DNA of 64,000 nucleotides from Ignavibacteria bacterium UBA7675 (GTDB taxonomy: Bacteria > Bacteroidota > Ignavibacteria > Kapaibacteriales > UB7675): positions 1-64,000 of the forward strand of contig DLHF01000018.1 in assembly GCA_002483085.1 (NCBI GenBank), read 5' to 3'. A program made the translations under genes and the position numbers. Of the stretch, positions 15,357 to 24,710 are shown in pieces (within the stretch, counting starts at the first letter, position 1; each line of letters begins with the position of its first letter). Under the pieces are notes generated by a model. It was not told the origin of the DNA. It saw only the letters and a list, made by a program, of their open reading frames with translations, and made no database searches.

Positions 15357-18300
15357 TCAGACTACAGCATGGCGCCCATTACCGCTCGGCAGCGGTTGTG
15401 CGGACGGATTCGGCTGTAGAGAGACAACTGCTGTGGGCATAATGACTTCAAAAGTACTTCCTGCACCAGGGGAGGACTGCACTGTAACATCGCCTCCCAT
15501 ATCGGCTGCTATTTTTTTTGCAATTGCCAGGCCGAGCCCTATACCACCTTTCATCTGGTCGCGCATGGGATTAACCTGTTCAAACGCCGAAAAGATAATG
15601 ACCTGCTTATCTGGTGCAATCCCCGACCCTGTATCGCTCACCCTTACAGCCACAAATGCTTTACCGTCTTTCCTTATCTCGTGCAGCGACACATCCACAG
15701 TCCCTTCATCGGTAAACTTCACACCATTGCTCACGAGATTAAGGATAATCTGACGAAGCCTGTCGGAATCGCACAACACTTTTGGCACTGCCACAGGCTT
15801 GAAGCTCAGGCCGATGCGCTTGTTCTCTGCTAAAGGCATGAACTCGCCGACGACTTCTGCACAGATCTTGGCCACATCGTATTCGCCAATAGAGTACGAC
15901 ATCTTACCAGCCTCGATTTTCGATATATCGAGAATATCGTTGATAAGTGTCATTAGGTTGTGACTATTGCGGTAGACGATCTCAAGTTCTGAGCGCATCC
16001 GCGTATCAATGCCAGACGAATTGCGCGTGAGCACACGGCGCGTAAAGCCTATAATTGAATTCATGGGCGTGCGCAGTTCGTGCGTAATCTTGGCCACAAA
16101 TTCTGTTTTTGCCTGGTTTGCGGCCTCAGCTTCGCGCTTGGCTTTTTCCAGCTCGGTGTTTACGCGCTCTACAATTTCCTTCTCTTGCTGCAATTGCTGC
16201 TTTTGCTCCTGAAGCTGGAATGTGCGTTCGAGCACCTTGCGTTCGAGCTCTTCTTTCTGCTTTTTCTCGCGGCGAATACGCACAAACCCAATAACGCCAA
16301 GTAGCGAAACGACGCTGATGGCGATAGTGATCAGGAACCACACCCGTTGCCACAGCGGAGGGAGAATTTCAAAATCGTAAACAATAGGAGCCGTATTCCA
16401 GCCGCCGTTTACTGTCATCGCGCGCACCTGAAACGAGTATTTACCATAGGGCAGGCTATTGTAGGACACCGAGGGCTGGTCGGTAAGTGGCGACCAGTCG
16501 TTGTCGAATCCTCTCAATTTATACTGATAGCGCACATACTGATGCTGCTCGGGCGTAAGATCGCGAAAGTAAAATGTAAGCGAATTCTGGTCGTAGGACA
16601 ACACCGCTTTTTTCAGCAGCGATGTATCGCGCAGCATTACTTGGAGATGAGCCAGATCGCCTGCCGCAGGAGCCTTTACAAATTTATCGTTGCGCGGATC
16701 ATAGCGCACAGCTCCGGCCAGAGTTCCAAACCAGATATTATCATCGCGATCCTTGAAAATCGCGTTGTTGCTGTTTCCCGCATCGGACATTCCCTCGTCG
16801 CGGCCATAATGACGGATGCTGGATGTTGTAAGGTCGAGCCTGTCAGCACCATTGCTTCCGGCAATCCACAGCGAACGATCAGCGCCAATAGCGAGCGAGC
16901 GTATATAGTTAGAATTCAGTCCGTTTGCTGCCGTAAGATGCCGCACACCGTTTTTTCCTATGCTCCAGAGGCCATCGCCGTTTGTACCCACCCAGATATT
17001 TCCCGCCTGATCCTCTCCGATTGCCGTGCAGAAAAGCCCATTCATCTTATCGACACTTTTCCAGCGGTCGCCCTGCAATTGCGCCACCCCTGCAGCGGTT
17101 GCTGCCCAAAGAGTTCCGTGGCTGTCGCGGTATAGCGAGCGCACTCTGTTGTCCGGCAGCCCTTCTTTTGTCGTAAAGGAACGGAGCTTGCCTGTTCGCG
17201 GCTGATAGACATAGACACCACCGCCGTCGGTGGCCAGCCATACGGATCCATCGGGATCAACAACCACCGAGACAATTTCTTTGCCAATCGCTGCAACTGC
17301 CGGAATACTGCTCACCGATGATGTGCGCGGATCAATTACCTGTAGCCCTTCTTGTGTTCCTACCCACAGCTTTCCGTCAGGCCCAGAGGCAATAGATGTA
17401 GCTCCCTTGCTTTTTACATTTTTCTGGGCATAGGTTTTTACCACTGGTTGGCCTGTTCCCGAAAGGGTTACTTGTGCAAGCCCTTCATCAGTGCCAAACC
17501 AAAAATTGCCATTGCCATCCTGAAACACCGACATAACGTGGTTTCCCGGCAGGCCGTCGGCCTTTGTCAGCACGTGGAACCGACCCGGTTTCAGCATCGA
17601 AATACCGCCGTTGGTGCCAAACCACAGCGCGCCATCGCGTCCTTCGACAATGGAGGTGACAGTGTTGTCGGCAAGCCCCTGTAGACGCCCGTACACAGTA
17701 AAGCGATTCTGCCCCTTGCCCTGGCTTATACGCACGACACCACCGCCAAAGGTGGCGACCCACAGCGTACCAGAATTGTCGCGATACAACGAGTAGATGA
17801 AATTATCAGGCACTCCATGTCTGCGGTCGTACTGCACAAAACTTTCATCTTCGCCATTAGGCTTCGGAGGCGTGTAGAATATCAACCCGGCGTCGCGCGT
17901 ACCTATCCACAAATCGCCATTGCCGGCGTCGAGCAGCGTGCGGATAAGCGTTGTGGGCAGGCTGGCATGCACTACCACCGACGACTTGCCGGTACTGTCG
18001 ATACGCAATGCCACAAGGCCATTCTCCGTACCGAACCAATAAAGACCGTTTTTGTCCTGAAGCATGGTAAACACACCATCGCCCGGCAGCCCGTGGCTGC
18101 GGTCAAATCGCAGAAATGTTTTGCCATTCCAACGCGCAGCACCACCGCCAAGCGAACCAAACCAGATGTTGCCACTGCGGTCTTCGTAAATTGTCAAAAT
18201 GGATTTATCGCTAAGAGGTGCTTTGGGCGACAGGCGGGAAAAACTTCGGCCATTGGACTGCGTGATCTCGCCATTGTCGTGGCCAAGCCACAAGCGCCCA

Positions 18301-18590
18301 CGGCTGTCGTAAAGAGCGGATTTCACAGCGTTTTCGGCAAGCCCGTTGATAGTAGAGTACACGGCGAAACCATTGCCGTCGTAGCGGCATAGCCCGGAGG
18401 CTGTTCCAATCCATACCGTGCCATCGCGGCCAGCAACAAGTGTAGAGACAAATGAGCTCGGCAGCCCATCCTGTAGTCCCCAAGTGACAAAACCAGCATT
18501 CTGTGCTCGCACAGAAGGGCTACACACAACAGCACTTATGGCTACTGTAAGCGCAAAAAAGAACAAATAGCAGGAGCGTTGTACGGCCAT
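15357..18590 (-). CDS. Membrane sensor histidine kinase with two-component-regulator propeller
   Basis: A 1077-residue inner-membrane sensor. A signal/anchor segment (about 7-29) is followed by roughly 14 regulator-propeller repeats of the type D-x-x-G-x-[IL]-W-x-[GA]-T-x-x-G (about 35-670), a Y_Y_Y domain (about 690-755; R-G-F-D-N-D-W-S-P-L), one membrane helix (W-F-L-I-T-I-A-I-S-V-V-S-L-L-G-V), a charged coiled coil, and a kinase core with I-T-H-E-L-R-T-P-M-N-S, N-L-V-S-N-G-V-K-F, D-T-G-S-G-I-A and G-I-G-L-G-L-A. It resembles the Bacteroides hybrid systems that sense polysaccharide fragments, but ends after the ATPase domain and lacks the receiver and AraC-type domains. The ligand is unknown. 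Confidence 0.93.
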   Translation of the reverse strand: MAVQRSCYLFFFALTVAISAVVCSPSVRAQNAGFVTWGLQDGLPSSFVSTLVAGRDGTVWIGTASGLCRYDGNGFAVYSTINGLAENAVKSALYDSRGRLWLGHDNGEITQSNGRSFSRLSPKAPLSDKSILTIYEDRSGNIWFGSLGGGAARWNGKTFLRFDRSHGLPGDGVFTMLQDKNGLYWFGTENGLVALRIDSTGKSSVVVHASLPTTLIRTLLDAGNGDLWIGTRDAGLIFYTPPKPNGEDESFVQYDRRHGVPDNFIYSLYRDNSGTLWVATFGGGVVRISQGKGQNRFTVYGRLQGLADNTVTSIVEGRDGALWFGTNGGISMLKPGRFHVLTKADGLPGNHVMSVFQDGNGNFWFGTDEGLAQVTLSGTGQPVVKTYAQKNVKSKGATSIASGPDGKLWVGTQEGLQVIDPRTSSVSSIPAVAAIGKEIVSVVVDPDGSVWLATDGGGVYVYQPRTGKLRSFTTKEGLPDNRVRSLYRDSHGTLWAATAAGVAQLQGDRWKSVDKMNGLFCTAIGEDQAGNIWVGTNGDGLWSIGKNGVRHLTAANGLNSNYIRSLAIGADRSLWIAGSNGADRLDLTTSSIRHYGRDEGMSDAGNSNNAIFKDRDDNIWFGTLAGAVRYDPRNDKFVKAPAAGDLAHLQVMLRDTSLLKKAVLSYDQNSLTFYFRDLTPEQHQYVRYQYKLRGFDNDWSPLTDQPSVSYNSLPYGKYSFQVRAMTVNGGWNTAPIVYDFEILPPLWQRVWFLITIAISVVSLLGVIGFVRIRREKKQKEELERKVLERTFQLQEQKQQLQQEKEIVERVNTELEKAKREAEAANQAKTEFVAKITHELRTPMNSIIGFTRRVLTRNSSGIDTRMRSELEIVYRNSHNLMTLINDILDISKIEAGKMSYSIGEYDVAKICAEVVGEFMPLAENKRIGLSFKPVAVPKVLCDSDRLRQIILNLVSNGVKFTDEGTVDVSLHEIRKDGKAFVAVRVSDTGSGIAPDKQVIIFSAFEQVNPMRDQMKGGIGLGLAIAKKIAADMGGDVTVQSSPGAGSTFEVIMPTAVVSLQPNPSAQPLPSGNGRHAVV

Positions 18591-18722
18591 TTTTCTACGA
18601 ATAAATGCAAGCAGAATAAAACCAAGACAGGAGAAAACGCAGGCTGTAGAATCGGCATAACTTCATGAATAATAAGCGTCGATCCGTCTTCTACTGCCCT
18701 CATCAGCGCCTGTATTACCCGA

Positions 18723-19694
18723 TTACAGATGCGCGAGAATATGGCGAATAATCGGCTGCGCATGCGTGCGCGCGTTCTCGATAAAAATATTCCAAGTCTC
18801 ACATCCGCAGGCTACCGAGCCTGCAACATACAATCCTTCTACATTTGTTTCAAATGTATCGTGGTTATAAGTCGGCACCAATGTGCGCTGGTCGAGCTCC
18901 ACGCCAGCAGCCCGCAAAAAGTGTTCATCGGGCCGATGCCCTATCATTGCGAGCACAAAGTCTGCATCTACTGTCGATACATCTCCTGTATCGACATGCC
19001 GCACTCGCAGCGACGACGCAAAAACTTCCTCTACCACCGTAGAAAAAAGTGCGCGAATATCGCCGTTGGCAATGCGGTTCTCCATGTCGGGCCGCACCCA
19101 GTATTTCACAGAGTCGCCGAGCTTTGGCCTGCGGTGAATCATTGTCACCTGTGCTCCATGTCGGTACAGATCAAGCGCAGCTTCTACTGCCGAGTTTCTG
19201 CCGCCAATCACAGCCACGCGCGTGTGTGCATAGCGGAATGGCTCGTCGTAGTAATGCGATACATGGGGTAAATCTTCGCCCGGCACATGCAGGCGGTTCA
19301 CATAGTCGAAATAGCCCGTGGCGACCACAACCCGGCGGGCGTGCAGCCGTTCCCCATTTCCGAGCTCTATACTAAACATACCGTCTTGGCGCTGTATTGA
19401 CACCACCTTCGTGTACAGCGATACAGCCAGCTTGCGGTGCTCTACTACTCGTCGATAGTATTGCAGCGCCTCTACGCGTGTGGCTCTGGTATTCGGCGTT
19501 GTAAATGGTATGTGGTCGAGTTCGAGCAGTTCGGGCGTTGAGAAAAATGTCATGTTCACCGGGAACCGCCGGATAGCATCGGTAATCGAGCCTTTTTCGA
19601 GAATGCGATAGGAAAGGCCCGCTCCCGCTGCTTCAATGCCGCAGGCGAGCCCTGTAGGCCCCCCTCCTATGATCAGAACATCAAATATTTGCAT
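18723..19694 (-). CDS. ypdA: YpdA-type FAD/NAD(P)-binding oxidoreductase
   Basis: A 323-residue flavoprotein of the YpdA family, described as bacillithiol-disulfide reductase in Firmicutes. The FAD-binding motif G-G-G-P-T-G-L-A-C-G-I-E-A is at residues 10-22, and a second Rossmann motif, V-A-V-I-G-G-R-N-S-A-V-E-A-A, near the middle binds NAD(P)H. The C-terminal G-L-Y-V-A-G-S-V-A-C-G matches the family. The classic thioredoxin-reductase C-x-x-C is absent, as expected for YpdA. Chlorobiota make a bacillithiol derivative, so a thiol-redox role is plausible. It lies 132 bases upstream of the sensor kinase on the same strand. Confidence 0.88.
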   Translation of the reverse strand: MQIFDVLIIGGGPTGLACGIEAAGAGLSYRILEKGSITDAIRRFPVNMTFFSTPELLELDHIPFTTPNTRATRVEALQYYRRVVEHRKLAVSLYTKVVSIQRQDGMFSIELGNGERLHARRVVVATGYFDYVNRLHVPGEDLPHVSHYYDEPFRYAHTRVAVIGGRNSAVEAALDLYRHGAQVTMIHRRPKLGDSVKYWVRPDMENRIANGDIRALFSTVVEEVFASSLRVRHVDTGDVSTVDADFVLAMIGHRPDEHFLRAAGVELDQRTLVPTYNHDTFETNVEGLYVAGSVACGCETWNIFIENARTHAQPIIRHILAHL

Positions 19695-19890
19695 ACCCTT
19701 CCTGATTGTTGACTTTGTCTGCTACATGCTGTTTCTGCTGTGCACACAATACACCGCTCAGCTTTTTCACACAGCCGCTGGCACAAGCATTACACCCGTT
19801 CATTGTTGTATTTTTTCCGGAATTATTGCAACTGCAACAGCGTCGATGGTAGCCTCACTCCAACGCCCTGCACAAGGGCGCAGAAGAGCG

Positions 19891-19950
19891 GGCAACACGC
19901 GGCGGAGGTGCAGCGCGGTGCGGAGACAAAACACCGGAGCGAAGACGCTT
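19891..19950 (+). repeat. Intergenic repeat family 1, copy D
   Basis: Reads GGCAACACGCGGCGGAGGTG, then CAGCGCGGTGCGGAGAC and CACCGGAGCGAAG. It is a shorter copy, without the long middle of copies A and B. Confidence 0.7.
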
Positions 19951-19994
19951 GCGCTCACAACAGAACGCGCTACCACTTTGATAAATACACATCA

Positions 19995-20026
19995 TAAAAA
20001 AAGTGGCGGAGACTTCTCCACCACTT
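19995..20026 (-). terminator. Rho-independent terminator of the BNR protein gene
   Basis: The arms AAGTGG/CCACTT (20001-20006 and 20021-20026) and GGAGA/TCTCC (20008-20012 and 20015-20019) are separated by one mismatch. On the minus strand the stem is followed by a run of seven Ts. It starts 22 bases after the stop of the minus-strand gene. Confidence 0.78.
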
Positions 20027-20048
20027 CTTTCATCTATTGCGCTGTCTA

Positions 20049-23036
20049 TTAGTGTACGACGGAAAGCTGGCGTACCATTGTTGTACCATCTCCAAGCGTA
20101 AGGCGGTAAAAATACACACCGTTTGGCAAGCGGTCGACACTCAATGGCAAGGTATAAACACCGGCTTCACGGAAACCATCCACAAGCACAGCAGCAGACA
20201 CACCTACAGAATTGAAAAGTTCGAGCTTTACATTCGTGTTGTGCTGTAGCCTATAGTCAATTTGTGCATTGCCCGATGCCGGATTGGGGTAAGCGCTGCC
20301 GAGATATGCCGTAGGAGCGGTCTGGCCTTTTACATCTACGGGCAGAGCATCTAGCCGCACATTGTCGATGTACCAGCCGTCGTCGTGTGTAAGCACTGTA
20401 GTATGCAGTGCAAACTTCACATACAGCGTATCACCTTCAAATTCTGAAACACTTAAGCTCTGCGTATCCCACTCGCTTGCAAGCGCAGTTGCTTTAAATT
20501 TCGACGAGCTATTGCGGCTATAGCTGCGAAGCCATTTCCACGTATTGCCAAAATCATTGCTGATAAGCACTTCTGCATTATCGCCCGGATCGACCATAGC
20601 AATATGCTCAAAGCTCAGGGAAGGTGTAGACGGAGCTACAACAACCGGAGCAAGAACAACTTCGTAGTCTTTCAAGCCCTTGTACTTTTCATTGGGGCTG
20701 TCGGTAAGCGAAAATGTACCCGACTCTGCGACTTCGTTTGTGCGGCTCCACTTATCATCGGGGCCGGTATAGTACGCCACCGAATCATCAGTGTCGAAAT
20801 TGGCGAGAAGTGTTGTGAGAGGAGCTCCTGCATATGCCAGTTTCGGCTGTGAAGCATCGCTTTCGGTAAATTTATCGCCGCGCTTGCCCACGGCTTTGAG
20901 GCTGACATTGTAGAACTGCTTCACCGGCACATTAAACACCACTTTGCCAACATCGCCTGCCTGAATACCGGCACCAGCTACTTCCACACTACCTAATTTC
21001 TGGCTATCCGAATACAGAGATATTTCAAAATAATCGTGGAACGGCGTGTTGTCTACGTGAAATTCCGGGCTTTCAAATTCAACTTCGATACCGTTTTCAT
21101 GCGGGCGCGCTACAAGAATCACCGGAGCTTCAGGCTTCAGTGCTCCACCGGCTACTGCCGATGCTGTCTGCGCCGCGCTTTCCAGCTCTTCGGAAACCAC
21201 AATAAATTCATATTCATACTCTACGCCGTCGCTTGCAGTATTGTCGGTATAGGTTTCTGTACCGCCCGGCACTTCCGCCAGCTTCTGAAATTCGCCTTCG
21301 CCCTTTACACGGCGGTAAATCACAATTTTGAACGTACCGAGTTGCTGGCCGAACATATTAGCATTTGGGTCGTTCCATGTCAGCGTAATACTTGTAGTAC
21401 TCGTCGATGCCGCTGCTCCCTGGTTGGACACCGGGCGCGGGCCTTTCGACAGCAAATTCGTGTACACATCGAGCGAGAAATAGCCACCTTGTGGTGTCGA
21501 GGGAGCCCAATAACACGGGAAGAATCTTCCACCGTGAGCGGTCATTGAGGTATAGTCGCCCCAATAGAAATTATTGCCCTGATTAGAGACATCCTCGGGA
21601 CCATCGATAAAAAATGTTTCGGCAGTAAGACGCACATAGTTGAAGGTTGTGCCGCCATCGGAAGAAAGAGCGATATAAGCATCTACGCCCTTATTAGTTG
21701 CAGCATCGTTCTCAGAGCTATAGTACAGGACGCCAACAGTACCGGTCAGCGGATCGACTGCCACTGAGGGCAGGAATACATCATTGCCAGCTTTGTTGCC
21801 ATCAATGCGTTTGCTCTGGCTCCACGTCTGCCCACCGTTGTCTGAATACGTCATAAAAATGCCCGGAGTACCAACAGCCTCTTTGCCCGACTGGACAACA
21901 TACACACGGCCATGGTGTGCAGCATTGGAGTGATCTGCCGCCATTGCCGGATAGGAACTAATGCGCATTCTCTGCTTGTCGACAAGCTCGTTTCTGCCAG
22001 TGGCACTGTTCGTCGTACCGCTCGTCCTTATCGACTGTGCTATCACACCCGAACCGGACACCCAGTTTTGTCCACCGTTTTTCGATGTCTGCACCACCGC
22101 CAAAGTGTTATCGCCATTCTCTCTTCTCCATGCTACATACACATTCCCCTCTGGCCCAACAACAGGCACAGGCGATTGGAAGGAACCGATATTACCACCG
22201 GGCATGAGAAATGGCCCTTCCCACGTTTCGCCTCTGTCCAAAGAGCGCGCAAAGTAAATGCCCCCCTGCTGCTTAAACCGCGTCCAGGTAATGTATAAAT
22301 TATCCTTATAGGGAGAGCTTTCGCCGATATCTGCCGTAGCGAGGTATTTGTCCTCAAAGGGCTGGTTGGACGTACCGTTGTTCTGTAGCGAAACAGGCTC
22401 GCCATATGTCCAAGTTTTGCCCTTGTCGTCGGAATAGGTGACAAACACACCATTGTCGCCTTCGTCGTAATCGCCGTTAATGCTTTGGGTCATGCCAAAT
22501 GCCAGATAGGCACGCCCCTGTGTGTCGAAAAACAAGGCAGGATCAAAAATCGTGGCTCGGATGCCTTTCACCACATTTGTCGTGATATACGGGTTTTCAG
22601 GAGTTTGGGAGCCGGACCAAGTTTTGCCGCCATCGGTCGTGTAGTAGGCGGCCATGTAGTACTTGTTGTTCTGGCCGTTGAGACGCGAGTCGTTTGAAGA
22701 AGCTATGAGATTGTTGGGATCGGCGGGGTTAACCGTAATCCATGTCTCTGTTTGGTCGGACGAATACGGCGATACAGGCACCATCTCAATACCATCAGGA
22801 CCAAGAACATGCTCCTTCGACACTTTTTGCTTCCACACTTCATCGGGTATGCGATTGGGGATGTACTTTGCATAGCCTTTGAATTTGCGAAAAGGGGGCA
22901 TTTCTTTGATACCGAGCGCAATCTCCGGATCGTATGGAAATGCGGGCCAGTAGTTGGGCGTCACCTGGGCTTCAGCGGTAAGAGCCGACCCCATTAGTAA
23001 TCCTATACACCACAGAGTAGCAACCTTTCTGGTCAT
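20049..23036 (-). CDS. Large secreted BNR/sialidase-like protein with type IX sorting domain
   Basis: A 995-residue exported protein. The signal peptide ends L-T-A-E-A-Q (about 24). Residues about 90-540 form a BNR/sialidase-type propeller with Asp-box repeats such as T-T-D-G-G-K-T-W, S-D-D-K-G-K-T-W, S-L-D-R-G-E-T-W and S-D-N-G-G-Q-T-W. Fibronectin-III-like domains follow (about 545-750), then a jelly-roll-like domain with D-D-G-W-Y-I-D-N-V-R-L. The last 80 residues (Y-P-N-P-A-S-G-N-A-x-I-D-Y, G-V-Y-F-Y-R-L, ending V-R-Q-L-S-V-V-H) form a T9SS type A sorting domain. AGGAAAGAAG precedes the ATG. The catalytic residues of true sialidases were not identified, so activity is uncertain. Confidence 0.9.
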   Translation of the reverse strand: MTRKVATLWCIGLLMGSALTAEAQVTPNYWPAFPYDPEIALGIKEMPPFRKFKGYAKYIPNRIPDEVWKQKVSKEHVLGPDGIEMVPVSPYSSDQTETWITVNPADPNNLIASSNDSRLNGQNNKYYMAAYYTTDGGKTWSGSQTPENPYITTNVVKGIRATIFDPALFFDTQGRAYLAFGMTQSINGDYDEGDNGVFVTYSDDKGKTWTYGEPVSLQNNGTSNQPFEDKYLATADIGESSPYKDNLYITWTRFKQQGGIYFARSLDRGETWEGPFLMPGGNIGSFQSPVPVVGPEGNVYVAWRRENGDNTLAVVQTSKNGGQNWVSGSGVIAQSIRTSGTTNSATGRNELVDKQRMRISSYPAMAADHSNAAHHGRVYVVQSGKEAVGTPGIFMTYSDNGGQTWSQSKRIDGNKAGNDVFLPSVAVDPLTGTVGVLYYSSENDAATNKGVDAYIALSSDGGTTFNYVRLTAETFFIDGPEDVSNQGNNFYWGDYTSMTAHGGRFFPCYWAPSTPQGGYFSLDVYTNLLSKGPRPVSNQGAAASTSTTSITLTWNDPNANMFGQQLGTFKIVIYRRVKGEGEFQKLAEVPGGTETYTDNTASDGVEYEYEFIVVSEELESAAQTASAVAGGALKPEAPVILVARPHENGIEVEFESPEFHVDNTPFHDYFEISLYSDSQKLGSVEVAGAGIQAGDVGKVVFNVPVKQFYNVSLKAVGKRGDKFTESDASQPKLAYAGAPLTTLLANFDTDDSVAYYTGPDDKWSRTNEVAESGTFSLTDSPNEKYKGLKDYEVVLAPVVVAPSTPSLSFEHIAMVDPGDNAEVLISNDFGNTWKWLRSYSRNSSSKFKATALASEWDTQSLSVSEFEGDTLYVKFALHTTVLTHDDGWYIDNVRLDALPVDVKGQTAPTAYLGSAYPNPASGNAQIDYRLQHNTNVKLELFNSVGVSAAVLVDGFREAGVYTLPLSVDRLPNGVYFYRLTLGDGTTMVRQLSVVH

Positions 23037-23056
23037 AGCTTCTTTCCTGAAAATAT

Positions 23057-23608
23057 TTACGAAAATATTGTCCTAATTCTGCTGTAAACTGCTTCTACAT
23101 CGGCATTGCCATCGATGTTTTTCAGTGTGCCATCGAGTCTGCCATAGTATTCCAGCAGGGGCGCGGTTTCGCTATTATACACGTTCATCCGATGTCGTAT
23201 AATCTCTTCGGTATCATCCTTGCGACCGCGCATCAGAAGGCGGTTAATAATCTCTTCGTTGTCTACGCCGATATTGATAACGTGCGTAATCTCTTTTTTG
23301 TGTTGAGCCAGAATACTGTCGAGAGCTTCGGCCTGTGCCACTGATCGGGGAAAACCATCGAGGATCACTCCGGCGCCATACTGCGGCAGAGCCAGTGTTT
23401 CCTCTACTATTCGCGTCACTACTTCATCGGGAACGAGATCGCCAGCATCTACATACCGTTTGGCGAGTGCGCCTACTTCAGTTCCATTGGCAATAGCCTG
23501 GCGCAGTGCATCGCCGGTAGAAAGATGAGCAATGTTCAGACGCTCGGCCAGCAATACGGCCTGCGTTCCTTTGCCTACTCCGGGCGCTCCAAAGAGTATA
23601 ATCACCAT
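23057..23608 (-). CDS. adk: Adenylate kinase, short form
   Basis: Converts ATP and AMP to two ADP in the cytosol. The 183 residues include the P-loop G-A-P-G-V-G-K-G-T (residues 7-15), L-S-T-G-D-A-L-R, D-G-F-P-R-S-V-A-Q-A and R-H-R-M-N-V-Y. The long LID insertion is reduced to G-R-K-D-D-T-E-E, marking the short class. GAGG precedes the ATG. It is 20 bases upstream of the large secreted BNR gene on the same strand, an odd pairing that may be simple adjacency. Confidence 0.95.
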   Translation of the reverse strand: MVIILFGAPGVGKGTQAVLLAERLNIAHLSTGDALRQAIANGTEVGALAKRYVDAGDLVPDEVVTRIVEETLALPQYGAGVILDGFPRSVAQAEALDSILAQHKKEITHVINIGVDNEEIINRLLMRGRKDDTEEIIRHRMNVYNSETAPLLEYYGRLDGTLKNIDGNADVEAVYSRIRTIFS

Positions 23609-23788
23609 ACAGTATCCTCAGCTCGTACAATGTACAAAGTAATTGATAAAAGTTTCTGCTCAAAAGTTACAACCTCGCTGCTGCAAAGGTTATAACTTTG
23701 GCATAGTAAAAACGCTAAAAATAGCGAAGAAAGAGGAAGAAAAAAAGACGAACAGAATGTGGGTACTCCCGACTACTCTATCAGGGAG

Positions 23789-24262
23789 TCAGATGCGCAT
23801 GTCCACCGTTGCACCGATAAATTCCAGTGAAGAAGAGCTGAAGACAGTTTTGTTGCCGCTGTTGTCGTATATCTGGTACGACCTCAGGCGCTGTGCATCG
23901 TCGGGGAACTCCCGGGCAAAAGCGCGTTTTTCCAAGTACGACTGTAGGGGTAGCGTCTGGCGGCGTTCCTGCGGGGTGCTCTCCTGGCGGCGTGCGCGAA
24001 GGTCGGCCAGAGCGGTACGAGCCGAGTCGTATTCCTGCCGAGCTGAGCGCAATTCGTCCTGAAGCTGTGCCGGGTTCCCCTGCGATTCGCCAAACTTCTC
24101 GGTCTCGGCACGAGTTTTGTAGAGTCTGGACTGAACAGTAAGCATCGACCGGCGAGTATCTTCTAGCCGGGCAATAGCCTCTTGCTCCTGCGAATTTGTA
24201 TCGCGGGAACCAGAACGACTGTAGACGCTGAACAGCCTGCCGGACGCTACCGGACGAATCAT
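23789..24262 (-). CDS. Coiled-coil hypothetical protein
   Basis: A 157-residue protein without a recognised family. Residues about 25-110 are rich in Glu, Arg, Gln, Ala and Leu with heptad-like spacing (Q-E-Q-E-A-I-A-R-L-E-D-T-R-R, Q-D-E-L-R-S-A-R-Q-E-Y-D-S-A-R-T-A-L), suggesting a coiled coil. No signal peptide is obvious. AAAGGCTGG lies immediately before the ATG. The composition is protein-like, and no better frame exists on the other strand. A short hairpin (ACTCCC/GGGAGT, 23765-23789) follows the stop. Confidence 0.6.
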   Translation of the reverse strand: MIRPVASGRLFSVYSRSGSRDTNSQEQEAIARLEDTRRSMLTVQSRLYKTRAETEKFGESQGNPAQLQDELRSARQEYDSARTALADLRARRQESTPQERRQTLPLQSYLEKRAFAREFPDDAQRLRSYQIYDNSGNKTVFSSSSLEFIGATVDMRI

Positions 24263-24430
24263 TACCAGCCTTTATCCCACTCTATCATATAAAAAAGAGT
24301 AAAGTTTCTTGGTTTATCGACTATTTCGGTAAAAAATGTACCCGCTTTCTCTGCGATCCTCATTTTTTTGGTGCTTGTAGTACTATTCGGCAATACTTTG
24401 TGCCGTGCGGCCATGTAGCAAAGAAGAGTT

Positions 24431-24508
24431 GCGCTTCGGTCTCTGCCCTCTTGTGTTCTCTGCACCGCGTGCACTCACCGCTGCGTCGTTGCCCAGCCTT
24501 CACCGCAG
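24431..24508 (-). repeat. Intergenic repeat family 1, copy E
   Basis: On the minus strand: CTGCGGTGAAGG, CGCGGTGCAGAGAAC, then AGAGACCGAAGCGC. The spacing of the conserved pieces matches copies F to H. Confidence 0.72.
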
Positions 24509-24618
24509 AAATAAAAAGAACAGACGGCAATCCACCGAACTTTTGCAGAAAGCTATACCGCTTTTGTCGTGTATTGCTCTCGTAGCGCCAACAGCCGGAA
24601 ACACACGCAGCGGCTATT

Positions 24619-24663
24619 GCGACCGGTGACAGCGACAACACGGGCGCCACGAAGACGCCCGTG
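24619..24663 (+). repeat. Intergenic repeat family 2, copy 2, with hairpin
   Basis: Starts GCGACCGGTGACAGCGAC (18 bp identical to the minus strand at 7212-7195) and continues into an 8-bp stem CACGGGCG (24639-24646) / CGCCCGTG (24656-24663). It sits 47 bases downstream of the RluA-type gene stop and could act as a weak terminator. Confidence 0.7.
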
Positions 24664-24710
24664 CTACAAACATTCCCTGCAACAGCAATCCGAACGAACC
24701 AGCGACAGGA

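Larger units (their letters stand above)
19695..20048. other. Intergenic stretch with repeat and terminator
   Basis: A 354-base gap without a gene. It holds repeat family 1 copy D (19891-19950) and the terminator of the gene to its right (19995-20026). The part next to ypdA (19695-19860) should carry the ypdA promoter; nothing else was recognised. Confidence 0.5.
24263..24710. other. Intergenic stretch with two repeat families
   Basis: A 448-base gap without a convincing gene. It contains repeat family 1 copy E (24431-24508) and repeat family 2 copy 2 (24619-24663). The frames crossing it are short and run through the repeats. Confidence 0.55.

Noticed and set aside
24360..24650. Minus-strand frame of 96 residues in an intergenic gap
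   Set aside because: It passes through repeat copies, has no ribosome binding site, and its composition is not protein-like.
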